Of a stretch of DNA of 64,000 bases, positions 9,406-19,352 are shown piece after piece. The notes under the pieces were generated by a model. The model saw only the letters and a program-made list of their open reading frames with translations. It made no database searches and was not told where the DNA came from. Every line of letters begins with the position of its first letter. The stretch's first letter is position 1. The stretch comes from Microbacterium neungamense. Its GTDB lineage: Bacteria > Actinomycetota > Actinomycetes > Actinomycetales > Microbacteriaceae. The stretch covers positions 2,046,001 to 2,110,000 of the forward strand of contig NZ_CP069717.1 in assembly GCF_024971095.1 (NCBI RefSeq). The letters run 5' to 3'. A program made the translations under genes and the position numbers.

Positions 9406-11934
9406 CTAGTCCTCGATGGCGATGACCGGGATCGCCGAGGTCGTCACCGGGACCGTCGGCGACATCAGCGTGCCGTCTTCGCGGCGCGCCTCGGCGAACT
9501 TCTGCAGCGACGGGCGGCCGGGCCGCCGCGGGCCCTGCCCGGCGAGCGGGACCAGGGCGTCGCGCCCGACGCCCGCGCTGTGCGCGGCGCCGCGCACCGT
9601 GAACTCGACGTCGTCGCCGGAACGCACCTCGACGCGCAGCCGGTCGCGGGTGATCGTCACGAGCAGCTGCGAGCCGCGCCACTGCAGCGGGAAGGTCAGC
9701 TCCGGCCAGTCCTGGGGCAGGCGCGGATCGAAGCTGAGCCGGCCGCCGTGGTCGCGCATGCCGCCGAACCCGCAGGCGAGCGCGGCCCAGACGCCGCCCG
9801 CCGAGGCGACGTGCACCCCGTCCGCGGCGTTGTGGTGCAGGTCGCCGAGGTCGACGAAGAGCGCCTGCTCGAAGTACTCCCGCGCCAGGTCCTGGTAGCC
9901 GACCTCGGCCGCCATGATCGACTGCACCACCGCGGACAGCGTGGAGTCGCCGGTGGTCAGCGGGTCGTAGTACTCGAAGTCGGCGAGCTTCTCCTCGGCC
10001 GTGAAGTGGTCGCCCTGCAGGAACAGCGCGAGCACGACGTCCGCCTGCTTCAGCACCTGGAAGCGGTAGATGACCAGCGGGTGGAAGTGCAGCAGCAGCG
10101 GCCGCTGCTCCGGCGGGGTGTTCGCCAGGTCCCACACCTCGCGCTCCAGGAACAGCGAGTCCTGCGGGTGGATGCCGAGGTTCTCGCTGAACGGGATGTG
10201 CATGGCCTCCGCGGCGCGCGCCCACGCCTGCGGCTCGCCGGCGTCGAGTCCGGTGCGCTCGACCAGGGCGGCGTAGGCGGCCGGATGCTCCTGCGCGATC
10301 TCCTGCACCACCTGCGCGGCGTAGCCGAGGTTGAAGCGGGCCATCACGTTGGTGAACAGGTTGTCGTTCACGACCGTGGTGTACTCGTCCGGCCCGGTCA
10401 CGCCGTGGATGTGGAAGGTCGCCGAGCCGTGGTGACCGGCCGCGGCCGGCAGCGTCCCGGCCGCCGGGTCGCGCCAGAAGCCGAGCGTCGCCCACAGCCG
10501 CGCGGTCTCGACGAGGATGTCGGCCCCCTCGCGGAGCAGGAAGTCGCGGTCGCCGGTGGCCTCGACGTACTTGCCGACCGCGAAGGAGATGTCGGCGTTG
10601 ATGTGGTACTGCGCGGTGCCGGCGGCGTAGTAGGCGGACGCCTCCTCGCCGTTGATCGTGCGCCACGGGAACAGCGCCCCCGCCTCGTTCAGCTGCGCGG
10701 CGCGACGGCGCGCGGCCGGCAGCATCAGGGCACGCGCGCGCAGGGCGTTCCGCGCCCACTGCGGGGAGGTGTAGGTGAGGAACGGGAGCACGTAGATCTC
10801 GGTGTCCCAGAAATAGTGGCCGCTGTATCCGGAGCCGGTGAGGCCCTTCGCGGGCACGCCGGCGCCGTCGGCGCGCGCCGAGGCCTGCGCGAGCTGGAAC
10901 AGGCACCAGCGGATCGCCTGCTGCAGGTCGTCGCGTCCGCCGATGCGCACGTCGCTGCGATCCCAGAACGCGGTCAGCCATTCCGCCTGACGGCGGAACT
11001 GGGTGTCCACACCCTCCACCGCGGCCCGGTCGAGCGTGCGCCGGCAGCGGTCCACGAGCTCGCGGGGCGGGACGCCGCGGGAGGTGTGGTAGCTCACCAG
11101 CTTGGTGATCCGCACCGGGACGCCGGCCTTCGCCTGCACGCGGAACACGTTCTTCGCGATGTCGGGCTCGACCAGCGAGCGGGCGCTGTAGTCGTTGTCG
11201 GTCTCGATGATGTGGTCGGCGACCACCGCGACCGTCATGCCCGAATCGGTGACCCGGTACGACAGCGCGGAGCGCAGCCCGTCCTGCCAGTACTCGGCGG
11301 GCTGCAGCACCCGCTCGGTGATCTTCTCCGCCTTGCGCGGGTCGAACGTCGCGGTCTTCCCCGCCGTGGACCGCGCCGCGGCCGGCGTGCCGGCGTAGAT
11401 GCTGCCGCCGTCCTGGCGGTTCAGCAGCTGGCAGCTGATCGTGACCGGGGCGTCGGCGTTCTCCACCTCGACCTCGAGGCGCAGCACCGCCAGATGCCGC
11501 TCCTCGAAGCTCACCATCCGCTCGTCACGGATGCGCACCCGCTTCCCGGACGGGGTCTCCCACACCAGCGAGCGCTCCAGCACGCCGCGGCGCATGTCCA
11601 GCACCCGGGAGTACTCGCGCACGTCCGCCTCGTCGAAGGACAGCGGCTCGTCGTCGACGTAGACGCGCATGATCTTGGCATCCGGCGCGTTCACGATGGT
11701 CTGGCCCACCTCGGCGAACCCGTACGCCTGCTCGGCGTGCCGGATCGGCCAGGTCTCGTGCAGGCCGTTGATGAACGTGCCGTGCTCGTGCGCGCCGCGG
11801 CCCTCCACGTGGTTGCCGCGCAGGCCGAGGTAGCCGTTGCCGACCGAGAACAGGGTCTCGGACACGCCGTGCTGGTCGTAGCGCGTCTCGATGAGGCGCC
11901 ACGGGTCGACGGGGTAGAGGCCGCGGTCGATCAT
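9406..11934 (-). CDS. Glycoside hydrolase family 65 disaccharide phosphorylase
   Basis: An 842-residue inverting GH65 enzyme. The family phosphorolyses alpha-glucobioses (maltose, trehalose, kojibiose or nigerose) to beta-glucose 1-phosphate. The N-terminal beta-sandwich opens with ETLFSVGNGYLGLRGN. The catalytic (alpha/alpha)6 barrel has VTGPDEYTTVVNDNLFTN, with the general acid at about E517. HPLVIYRFQVLKQADVV marks the phosphate/substrate region. Its ATG overlaps the stop of the HAD gene by four bases (ATGA); that partner would convert beta-G1P to G6P. Which disaccharide is used cannot be read from the sequence; in actinobacteria trehalose, maltose and kojibiose are all known. Confidence 0.88.
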   Translation of the reverse strand: MIDRGLYPVDPWRLIETRYDQHGVSETLFSVGNGYLGLRGNHVEGRGAHEHGTFINGLHETWPIRHAEQAYGFAEVGQTIVNAPDAKIMRVYVDDEPLSFDEADVREYSRVLDMRRGVLERSLVWETPSGKRVRIRDERMVSFEERHLAVLRLEVEVENADAPVTISCQLLNRQDGGSIYAGTPAAARSTAGKTATFDPRKAEKITERVLQPAEYWQDGLRSALSYRVTDSGMTVAVVADHIIETDNDYSARSLVEPDIAKNVFRVQAKAGVPVRITKLVSYHTSRGVPPRELVDRCRRTLDRAAVEGVDTQFRRQAEWLTAFWDRSDVRIGGRDDLQQAIRWCLFQLAQASARADGAGVPAKGLTGSGYSGHYFWDTEIYVLPFLTYTSPQWARNALRARALMLPAARRRAAQLNEAGALFPWRTINGEEASAYYAAGTAQYHINADISFAVGKYVEATGDRDFLLREGADILVETARLWATLGFWRDPAAGTLPAAAGHHGSATFHIHGVTGPDEYTTVVNDNLFTNVMARFNLGYAAQVVQEIAQEHPAAYAALVERTGLDAGEPQAWARAAEAMHIPFSENLGIHPQDSLFLEREVWDLANTPPEQRPLLLHFHPLVIYRFQVLKQADVVLALFLQGDHFTAEEKLADFEYYDPLTTGDSTLSAVVQSIMAAEVGYQDLAREYFEQALFVDLGDLHHNAADGVHVASAGGVWAALACGFGGMRDHGGRLSFDPRLPQDWPELTFPLQWRGSQLLVTITRDRLRVEVRSGDDVEFTVRGAAHSAGVGRDALVPLAGQGPRRPGRPSLQKFAEARREDGTLMSPTVPVTTSAIPVIAIED

Positions 11935-12674
11935 GCGTTCTCCGAGGGGGTCGGAAGGAGTCGGGCAAGGTCATCGACGATACCGGTTGCGCCGGCCGCG
12001 CGGAGCGCATCCGCGCCGGCCCCGCGGTCGACGCCGATCACGACGCCGAAGCCGGCCGCCGCGGCGGACGCGACGCCCGAGACGGCGTCCTCCACCGCCA
12101 CGGCGTCCGCGGGCGCGACGCCGAGCGCCGCGGCGCCCTCGCGGAACATGTCCGGCGCCGGCTTGGAGGCGAGGCTGTCGCGCTCGGCGACCGCGCCGTC
12201 GACGACGGCGGTGAAGAAGTCGCGGATGCCGGCGGAGGCGAGCACCTCCTCGGCGTTCTTCGAGCTGGAGACGACGCCCATCGGCACGCCCTCCTCACGG
12301 AGCAGCTCGATCAGCGCCAGCGATCCGGGGAACGGCGCGATGCCGCCGCTGCGCAGCGCCGCGGCGAAGGCGGCGTTCTTGCGGTTGCCGATGCCGCACA
12401 CCGTCTCCGCCTCGGGCGGATCGTCGACCTCGCCCCAGGGGATCTCGACGTTGCGGCTGTGCAGCAGGCTCGCCACGCCGTCGTAGCGCTTCTTGCCGTC
12501 GACGTAGGCGAAGTAGTCGTCGTCGGTGTACGGGGGCTCGATCCCCCAGCGGTCGAACACCTCGTCGAACACCTGCTTCCAGGCGCGCATGTGCACCTCG
12601 GCGGTGGGGGTGAGCACGCCGTCGAGGTCGAAGAGGACCGCTGCGGCGCGGCGCAGGTCGGGCAAGTCGGACAC
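11931..12674 (-). CDS. HAD hydrolase, beta-phosphoglucomutase type
   Basis: A 247-residue HAD-superfamily protein. Motif I is LFDLDGVLTPT, with the two catalytic aspartates. The cap region contains VDGKKRYDGVASLL, typical of beta-phosphoglucomutase-like proteins paired with GH65 enzymes. The predicted role is isomerising beta-glucose 1-phosphate to glucose 6-phosphate after phosphorolysis. The GTG at 12674 is chosen because AGGAG lies just upstream and it places the DxD motif near residue 17; the open frame beyond it is Gly/Pro-rich nonsense. It overlaps the next gene by four bases. Confidence 0.85.
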   Translation of the reverse strand: MSDLPDLRRAAAVLFDLDGVLTPTAEVHMRAWKQVFDEVFDRWGIEPPYTDDDYFAYVDGKKRYDGVASLLHSRNVEIPWGEVDDPPEAETVCGIGNRKNAAFAAALRSGGIAPFPGSLALIELLREEGVPMGVVSSSKNAEEVLASAGIRDFFTAVVDGAVAERDSLASKPAPDMFREGAAALGVAPADAVAVEDAVSGVASAAAAGFGVVIGVDRGAGADALRAAGATGIVDDLARLLPTPSENA

Positions 12675-12841
12675 GGAGGCTCCTGGGGGCGGCGGGCTGG
12701 TCGGTTGGCCGTTACCCAGCGTAGTGACGCCGGTGCCCGCATGCGCCGCGAATCCCGCATCCGCCCCTCCCCGGCATCCGCTCCTCCCGGGCATCCACGC
12801 CCCGGCATCCGCCGGAAATCCCGGACCGGATGCCGCAGGCG

Positions 12842-12867
12842 CGGCGTGTCGAACCGGCGACACGCCG
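12842..12867. repeat. Inverted repeat between ackA and the HAD gene
   Basis: CGGCGTGTCG and CGACACGCCG form a 10-bp stem with a 6-nt loop, about 70 bases beyond the ackA stop codon. It could terminate ackA, though no U-run is visible. The rest of the 260-base gap holds only GCATCCG-rich sequence and a possible TACGCT -10 box (12718-12723) for the HAD gene. Confidence 0.45.
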
Positions 12868-12934
12868 GAGGTGTGACGATCGGACTGGGTTTTCCGTCGC
12901 CCACCGGGCCCGCGCACCCACCCGCCCGCCGCGG

Positions 12935-14158
12935 TCAGATCGCGCTGAGCGTCTGCCGTGCGATCTCGAGCTCCTCGTCGGTGGGTACGACGAGGACGGC
13001 GACCGCGGAGTCGTCGGCGGAGATGAGACGGATGCCCCGGGCCCGCTCGGCGTTCCGGTCCGGGTCGACCCGCACGCCGAGGAAGCCGAGCGTGGCGAGG
13101 GCATCCGCGCGCACCGGCGCCGCGTTCTCGCCCACGCCCGCGGTGAACGAGATCACGTCCACTCCCCCGAGCTGGGCGATGTACGCCCCGGCGTAGGCGC
13201 GCAGCCGGTGGATGTACACGTCGTAGGCGAGGGTGGCCGCCTCGTCGCCCGCCTCCCGGCCGGCGAGGATGTCGCGCATGTCGCTGCGGCCGGCAAGGCC
13301 CCGCAGCCCGCTGCGCTTGTTCAGCAGGTCGTCGAGATCGTCCACGCCGAGACCGGCGCGGCGGGCGAGGTGCAGCAGAGCCGCGGGATCGATGTCGCCC
13401 GAGCGGGTGCCCATCACCAGGCCCTCGAGCGGTGTCAGGCCCATCGACGTCTCCACCGAGCGCCCGCCGTCGACGGCGGTGACGGATGCCCCGTTGCCGA
13501 GGTGGAACACGATCTGCTTCAGCGCGCCGAGGTCGCGGCCGAGGAAGGCCGCGGCGGCTTCGCTGACGTACTTGTGGCTGGTGCCGTGGAACCCGTAGCG
13601 GCGCACCCGGTGCTCCCGCGCGAGAGCCTCGTCGATGGCGTACGTGTACGCCGGGGCGGGCAGGGTCTGATGGAAGGCGGTGTCGAAGACCGCGACGTGG
13701 GGCACGTCGCCGAAGACCGCCTTCGCCGCGCGGATGCCGGCGAGATTGGCCGGGTTGTGCAGCGGCGCGAGCACGCTGAGCTCGCCGATCTGCCGCTCCA
13801 CGTCGTCGGTGATCGGGGTGGGCGCGAAGAAGCGGGCGCCGCCGTGCACGACCCGGTGCCCGACCGCGACCGGCGGGCGGTCCTCCAGCGCGGGGCCGTG
13901 CGCCGCGAACATCGCCAGCATCGCGGCGAAGGCCTCGTCGTGGTCGGCGATCGGCCGCTCCTCGGTCCGCGTGGCCCTCAGCATCGCCGGCGCGGGCTCC
14001 CCGGGCCCGGCGCTCTGGTGCACGGTGTGGGTGACGGCCCCCTCAGCCTGGCCGATCCGCTCGACGAGCCCGTCCGCGAGCTCGGTCTCGCTGTCCATGT
14101 CGATCAGGCTGTACTTCAGCGACGACGAGCCGCTGTTGATCACCAGGACGACGCTCAC
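12935..14158 (-). CDS. ackA: Acetate kinase
   Basis: A 407-residue ASKHA kinase interconverting acetyl phosphate plus ADP with acetate plus ATP. It starts VSVVLVINSGSSSLKYSL, the phosphate-1 motif of the family. The middle has VGHRVVHGG, AVFDTAFHQT and RRYGFHGTSHKYV; the adenosine motif FTAGVGENAAPVR lies near the C-terminus. The GTG start at 14158 overlaps the pta stop by four bases (GTGA), so the two are translated together. A much longer open frame reading back through pta on this strand is spurious. Confidence 0.96.
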   Translation of the reverse strand: MSVVLVINSGSSSLKYSLIDMDSETELADGLVERIGQAEGAVTHTVHQSAGPGEPAPAMLRATRTEERPIADHDEAFAAMLAMFAAHGPALEDRPPVAVGHRVVHGGARFFAPTPITDDVERQIGELSVLAPLHNPANLAGIRAAKAVFGDVPHVAVFDTAFHQTLPAPAYTYAIDEALAREHRVRRYGFHGTSHKYVSEAAAAFLGRDLGALKQIVFHLGNGASVTAVDGGRSVETSMGLTPLEGLVMGTRSGDIDPAALLHLARRAGLGVDDLDDLLNKRSGLRGLAGRSDMRDILAGREAGDEAATLAYDVYIHRLRAYAGAYIAQLGGVDVISFTAGVGENAAPVRADALATLGFLGVRVDPDRNAERARGIRLISADDSAVAVLVVPTDEELEIARQTLSAI

Positions 14159-16308
14159 CGGTCCTCCCCCGGGGTCGTCGCGTCGGCGCCCGCCGGTGCG
14201 CCCGCGGCCTGCGCCTGGATGGCGGTGATCGCGACGGTGTTCACGATGTCGTCGACGAGGGCGCCTCGGGAGAGGTCGTTGATCGGCTTGTTCAGGCCCT
14301 GCAGCACCGGGCCGATCGCCACCGCGCCGGCCGAGCGCTGCACGGCCTTGTAGGTGTTGTTGCCGGTGTTGAGATCCGGGAAGACGAACACGGTGGCGCG
14401 GCCGGCCACCGCCGACCCGGGCAGCTTCGCCTTCGCCACCGCGGCGTCGGCTGCCGCGTCGTACTGGATCGGCCCCTCCACCAGCAGCTCCGGCGCCCGC
14501 TCGCGCACGAGCGCGGTCGCCTCGCGCACCTTGTCGACGTCGGCCCCGGAGCCGGACTCGCCGGTCGAGTAGGAGAGCATCGCGACCCGCGGCTCGATGC
14601 CGAACTGCCGCGCGGTCGCCGCCGAGGAGATCGCGATGTCGGCGAGCTGCACGCTGGTGGGGTCGGGGATGACGGCGCAGTCGCCGTAGACGAGCACCCG
14701 ATCGGCGAGCGCCATCAGGAAGACGCTGGAGACGACGTCCACGCCCGGACGCGTCTTGATCACCTCGAACGCGGGCCGGATGGTGTGCGCGGTGGTGTGC
14801 GCGGCGCCGGAGACCATTCCGTCGGCGAGGCCGAGATGCACCATCATCGTGCCGAAGTAGGACACGTCGGTGACGGTGTCCGCCGCCTGCTGCAGGGTGA
14901 CGCCCTTGTGCGCCCGCAGCCGGGCGTACTCGGCCGCGAACCGCTCCACAAGCTCCGGGTCGGTCGGGCTCACCACGCGCGCCGCGGACAGGTCGAGGCC
15001 GAGGGCCGCGGCACGGGCGCGGATGTCCTTCTCGGCGCCGACGAGGGTGAGGTCGGCGACGTCGCGCGCGAGCAGGATCGCGGCGGCGCGCAGGATGCGG
15101 TCGTCGTCGCCCTCCGGCAGCACGATGTGCCGCCGGTCGGCCCGCGCCCGCTCGATCAGGCCGTACTGGAACATCAGCGGCGTGACCACGCGGGACTCGG
15201 CGAGCCCGAGCTCGATGGTCAGCTCGGTGAGGTCCACATGGCGCTGGAACAGCGACAGCGCGCGCTGGTAGCGCGGGCCGGATTCGGCGGTGAGCCGGCC
15301 GCGCGTGCTCATGATCCGCACCGCGGTGTCGTAGGTGCCGAGGTCGGTGGCGACGATGGGGATCTGCACGGAGAACCCGTCCAGCAGCCGCTCGATCGGC
15401 TCGGGGAGCGGGAACGGGCCGTTCAGCACGATCCCGGCGAGCGACGGGAAGGTGCCAGAGGAGGAGGCGAGCAGGGTGGCCAGCAGCACCTCGGTGCGGT
15501 CGGCGGGGATCACCACGACGGCGCCCTCGGTCAGCCGCGGCAGCACGTTCACCATCGACATGCCGGCGATCACGACCGCGTACGCCTCGCGTTCGAGCAG
15601 GTCGGCGTCGCCGCGCACGACGCGGCCGTCGACGGCGGCGAGGATGCCCCGCATGGACGGGGCGACGAGGGTGCGGTCCTCCGGGATCGCCCACACCGGT
15701 GTCCGGCCCACCGGGCCGTCCTGCAGCTCGTCCACGATCTCGCGGAGCCGGTCCGGGTCGGCGCGGTTGACGACGACGGCGAACAGCTCGGCGCGCTCGG
15801 CGGCGAGCTCGGCGGATGCCAGAGCCGCGATGTGACCGACCTCGGCGGGGGTCCGCGCGGTGGTGGTGCCCAGCTGCTCGGCCTGCCGCTGCTGGTCGCG
15901 GCCGGAGAGCACGAGCATCACCGGGGCGCCGAGGTTCGCGGCGATGCGGGCGTTGTAGCCGAGCTCGGCGGGACTGGCCACATCCGTGTAGTCGCTGCCG
16001 ATCACGACCACCGCGTCGCACTGGGCCTCCACGGCCTTGAACCGGGCGACGATCGTCGCCAGCGCGTGCTCCGCGTCCTCCCGCACGTCGTCGTACGTCA
16101 CGCCGACGCAGTCCTCGTAGTCCAGGTGCACGCCGTCGTGCGCGAGCAGCAGCTCGAGCACGTAGTCGCGCTCGCCGGCCGAGCGCGCGATCGGGCGGAA
16201 CACGCCGACGCGCGGCGAGACCCGCATCAGGGCGTCGAGCACGCCCAGCGCGATCGTCGACTTGCCGGTGTGCCCCTCGGCCGAGGTGATGTAGATGCTC
16301 CGCGCCAC
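14155..16308 (-). CDS. pta: Phosphate acetyltransferase
   Basis: A 717-residue long-form Pta that interconverts acetyl-CoA and acetyl phosphate. The N-terminal P-loop domain starts with ITSAEGHTGKSTIALG, a DRTGG-type domain follows (~220-330), and the catalytic C-terminal domain has IVLPEGDDDRIL, SYFGTMMVHLGLADGMVSGA and FPDLNTGNNTYKAVQRS. It overlaps ackA. The GTG start is preceded at six bases by TAGGCT and lacks a ribosome binding site, so initiation is probably leaderless. An IS481 element sits just upstream (16370) but outside the -10 region. Confidence 0.95.
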   Translation of the reverse strand: MARSIYITSAEGHTGKSTIALGVLDALMRVSPRVGVFRPIARSAGERDYVLELLLAHDGVHLDYEDCVGVTYDDVREDAEHALATIVARFKAVEAQCDAVVVIGSDYTDVASPAELGYNARIAANLGAPVMLVLSGRDQQRQAEQLGTTTARTPAEVGHIAALASAELAAERAELFAVVVNRADPDRLREIVDELQDGPVGRTPVWAIPEDRTLVAPSMRGILAAVDGRVVRGDADLLEREAYAVVIAGMSMVNVLPRLTEGAVVVIPADRTEVLLATLLASSSGTFPSLAGIVLNGPFPLPEPIERLLDGFSVQIPIVATDLGTYDTAVRIMSTRGRLTAESGPRYQRALSLFQRHVDLTELTIELGLAESRVVTPLMFQYGLIERARADRRHIVLPEGDDDRILRAAAILLARDVADLTLVGAEKDIRARAAALGLDLSAARVVSPTDPELVERFAAEYARLRAHKGVTLQQAADTVTDVSYFGTMMVHLGLADGMVSGAAHTTAHTIRPAFEVIKTRPGVDVVSSVFLMALADRVLVYGDCAVIPDPTSVQLADIAISSAATARQFGIEPRVAMLSYSTGESGSGADVDKVREATALVRERAPELLVEGPIQYDAAADAAVAKAKLPGSAVAGRATVFVFPDLNTGNNTYKAVQRSAGAVAIGPVLQGLNKPINDLSRGALVDDIVNTVAITAIQAQAAGAPAGADATTPGEDR

Positions 16309-16314
16309 GGCCCC

Positions 16315-16320
16315 AGCCTA
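16315..16320 (-). promoter_or_regulatory. Leaderless-type -10 box of pta
   Basis: TAGGCT six bases before the GTG of pta. The left end of the insertion sequence is 50 bases further upstream, so native sequence beyond about -55 has been displaced by the insertion. Confidence 0.55.
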
Positions 16321-16369
16321 GGTGGGGGCGGCGCGGCCCCGCATCCCTCCGCCTCGCCCCGCCGCTAGC

Positions 16370-17451
16370 TGTACCCGGCCATGAGGTTGGTCCCCTCGTT
16401 GGGATTGTGAATGGGGAGGACCTCCGGGCTTAGTGGAGATATCTGACGTCTTCACGAAGCACACGGAGGTCCCATGGCCCACGCTAACGCCCGTCTGACC
16501 GTTCATGGCAGGCGGTTGATCATTGAACGTGCCCGAGCCGGCTGGAAGCAGGCGCACATCGCCGCGGCGATGGGAGTCTCACGTCGTTGCGTGAAGCGCT
16601 GGATCGAGCGTTACCGCGCCGAGGGCGAGGCTGGGCTGGTCGACCGTTCCTCGCGTCCGCACACCAGCCCGACGCGTACGAGTCCCGGGCGCGAGGAGGC
16701 AGTGCTCGAGCTGCGCCAGAGGGAACGCATCGGGCGTGAGGAGATCGCCGCGCGACTGGGCATGTCGGCTCGGACGGTCTCGCGCATCCTCGCCCGTCAC
16801 GGCGTCCCGCCGCTGCGGGCACTGGATCCGATCACGGGGGAGGTGATCCGCGCGTCGAAGACCACCGCGGTCCGTTACGAGCGGGACCGGGCCGGCGAGC
16901 TGGTCCACATGGACGTGAAGAAGCTCGGCAAGATCCCCGACGGCGGCGGCTGGAAAGCACACGGCCGCGCCAGCGGATCCATCCTGCGAGACCGGAACAC
17001 GAAGGTCGGGTACGACTATGTCCACTCACTCGTCGACGATCACTCCCGGCTCGCGTACTCGGAGGTCCTGCCCGACGAGAAGGGAGCCACCTGCGCGGCG
17101 TTCCTGGAACGCGCGATCGCCTACTTTGCCGCCCACGGCATCCCCCGCATCGAGCGGCTCATCACCGACAACGCCTGGGCCTACAGGTTCTCGCTGCGCG
17201 AGGTCTGCGCCGCGCACGGGATCCGGCAGAAGTTCATCAAGCCGCACTGCCCCTGGCAGAACGGCAAGGTCGAACGCTTCAACCGCACCCTGCAGACCGA
17301 ATGGGCCTACCGGCACGTCTTCCTCACCAACACAGACCGCACCGCAGCGCTTGCACCCTGGCTCGAGCACTACAACACTGGACGGCGCCACTCAGCCCTC
17401 GGAGGCCACCCGCCGATCACCCGACTGGCACCAACGTGATGACCCGGTACA
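16370..17451 (+). mobile_element. IS481-family insertion sequence, complete, 1082 bp
   Basis: The ends are inverted: TGTACC...GTTGGT at 16370-16391 matches the complement of 17430-17451 at 18 of 22 bases. GCTAGC directly abuts both ends (16364-16369 and 17452-17457) as a 6-bp target duplication. GCTAGC fits NCTAGN, the target described for IS481 of Bordetella. One intact transposase fills the element. It lies between pta and a lysozyme-like gene whose stop codon TAG is inside the duplicated target, so neither gene is broken. The element looks recent and possibly active. Confidence 0.93.
16474..17439 (+). CDS. IS481 family transposase
   Basis: A 321-residue DDE transposase. An N-terminal winged helix-turn-helix pair (HIAAAMGVSRRCVKRWIERY and ARLGMSARTVSRILARHG) precedes an rve integrase core. 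The catalytic triad is readable as D147 (VHMDVKKLG), D232 (ITDNAWAY) and E268 (NGKVERFNRTL). The ATG at 16474 has GGAGG six bases upstream. The frame is complete with no internal stops, and the stop codon lies 12 bases before the right end of the element. Confidence 0.95.
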   Translation: MAHANARLTVHGRRLIIERARAGWKQAHIAAAMGVSRRCVKRWIERYRAEGEAGLVDRSSRPHTSPTRTSPGREEAVLELRQRERIGREEIAARLGMSARTVSRILARHGVPPLRALDPITGEVIRASKTTAVRYERDRAGELVHMDVKKLGKIPDGGGWKAHGRASGSILRDRNTKVGYDYVHSLVDDHSRLAYSEVLPDEKGATCAAFLERAIAYFAAHGIPRIERLITDNAWAYRFSLREVCAAHGIRQKFIKPHCPWQNGKVERFNRTLQTEWAYRHVFLTNTDRTAALAPWLEHYNTGRRHSALGGHPPITRLAPT

Positions 17452-17452
17452 G

Positions 17453-18133
17453 CTAGCGCGTCGTCGCCGGGCACGGCCCGGACAGGGCGTCGACGACGGC
17501 GGCGGCATCCGCCTCGAACCGGGCGTAGTGCTCGGGGTCGCTGTTGACCTGCACCCGGTGGATGGCGTGCGACGGCTCCATCTGCTGCCAGCCGTCCAGC
17601 CGTGCCAGGCGGGTGTAGAAGAGGGCGGCCGCGGTGGCCGGGTCCAGGCGCGCCTCGCGGCTGCCCCACCAGTCCTGCTGCTGGAACAGGCCGATGCTGG
17701 AGGTGGGGGTGCCGTCCGGGTTGGTGACGCCCGAGGTCTCCCAGTCGCCGTAGGCGATGTTGCGCAGCGAACTCTCCCCCATCGCCGTCATCACCCCGAT
17801 GATCTGGCCGTCCCGGGCGAAGCCCAGCTCGCGCGCCGTGCGCACGATGGTCGCGGCGTTCTCCAGCTGCTCGCCGTTCCAGCCGGCCACGCCGGCCGCC
17901 GGGTAGGCCTGCGGCTCGTCCAGGCAGAACGGCTCCGGACGGGAGGAGGTCACCAGACCAAGGATCAGCAGCAGCACGGACGCCGCGGCGCCGACGGCCG
18001 CGGTGATCGCCGCGACCCGCATCCGGCGCCGGCGGCGTGCCACCGTCGCGCGCCGCCGCTGCGCGGTCGAGCGCCGCCGCTGACGGGCGGCGGGTGTCCT
18101 GCGCCGCTGTGCGGCTGCCGCAGACCTGCTCAC
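17453..18133 (-). CDS. Membrane-anchored lysozyme/transglycosylase-like protein
   Basis: A 226-residue protein with a very Arg-rich cytoplasmic head (1-38), one transmembrane helix (~39-61) and an extracytoplasmic domain. The domain has IIGVMTAMGESSLRNIAYGD and SSIGLFQQQDWWG, resembling the catalytic-Glu ESS and GLFQ elements of SLT/goose-lysozyme folds. A role in peptidoglycan turnover is therefore likely but unproven. I use GTG 18133, because the longer open frame starting at 18193 lies inside the SRP RNA. The IS481 element inserted exactly at the stop codon; the duplicated GCTAGC recreates TAG, so the protein is unchanged. Confidence 0.75.
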   Translation of the reverse strand: MSRSAAAAQRRRTPAARQRRRSTAQRRRATVARRRRRMRVAAITAAVGAAASVLLLILGLVTSSRPEPFCLDEPQAYPAAGVAGWNGEQLENAATIVRTARELGFARDGQIIGVMTAMGESSLRNIAYGDWETSGVTNPDGTPTSSIGLFQQQDWWGSREARLDPATAAALFYTRLARLDGWQQMEPSHAIHRVQVNSDPEHYARFEADAAAVVDALSGPCPATTR

Positions 18134-18170
18134 GTCCCGATCCTGACAGCGCGGCCCCGGAGGAGCCTGG

Positions 18171-18267
18171 AAAAGAGAAGACCCTCCGCGCACCCGACAG
18201 AGCCCGGTTACCCTTGCTACGTTTCCGTCCTGGGGGAATTGGCCTGGATGCCGTCACGCGGAGAGCC
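18171..18267 (-). ncRNA. ffs: Signal recognition particle RNA (small bacterial type)
   Basis: Read on the minus strand, helix 8 is exact: CAGG (18229-18232), ACG, a GAAA tetraloop (18222-18225), CGT, then AGCA (18215-18218). This is the CAGG/AGCA internal loop and GNRA loop that bind Ffh. The ends pair as CTCTCCGCG (18257-18265) with CGCGGAGGG (18182-18190), and a U-rich CTTCTCTTTT tail follows at 18171-18180. A TAGACT box at 18275-18280 is placed to start transcription at about 18267. Length near 97 nt fits the small SRP RNA class. The exact ends are estimates. Confidence 0.88.
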
Positions 18268-18274
18268 GTCGTCC

Positions 18275-18280
18275 AGTCTA
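18275..18280 (-). promoter_or_regulatory. -10 box of the SRP RNA gene
   Basis: TAGACT on the minus strand, seven bases before the predicted 5' end of the RNA. Confidence 0.55.
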
Positions 18281-18356
18281 CCCGACGCCGGGACCGGGGT
18301 CCTCCCCGGAGGGTACGATCGGGTACACGCACCGTCGCGCCAGCGAGAGGCATCGC

Positions 18357-19349
<993 letters not shown>

Positions 19350-19352
19350 GCC

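Noticed and set aside
6940..12486. An 1848-codon open frame on the plus strand
   Set aside because: It runs antisense through dnaX, GH65 and the HAD gene, is extremely Arg/Gly/Ala-rich and has no recognisable domain. Long antisense frames are expected at this GC content.
14159..16021. Extension of the acetate kinase frame to over 1000 codons
   Set aside because: The extra part reads through pta in the wrong frame and is low complexity. The GTG at 14158 gives the exact family N-terminus.
18171..18280. c-di-AMP (ydaO) riboswitch upstream of the lysozyme-like gene
   Set aside because: The context is suggestive, but the exact CAGG-GNRA-AGCA helix 8, the paired ends and the U-tail identify SRP RNA instead.
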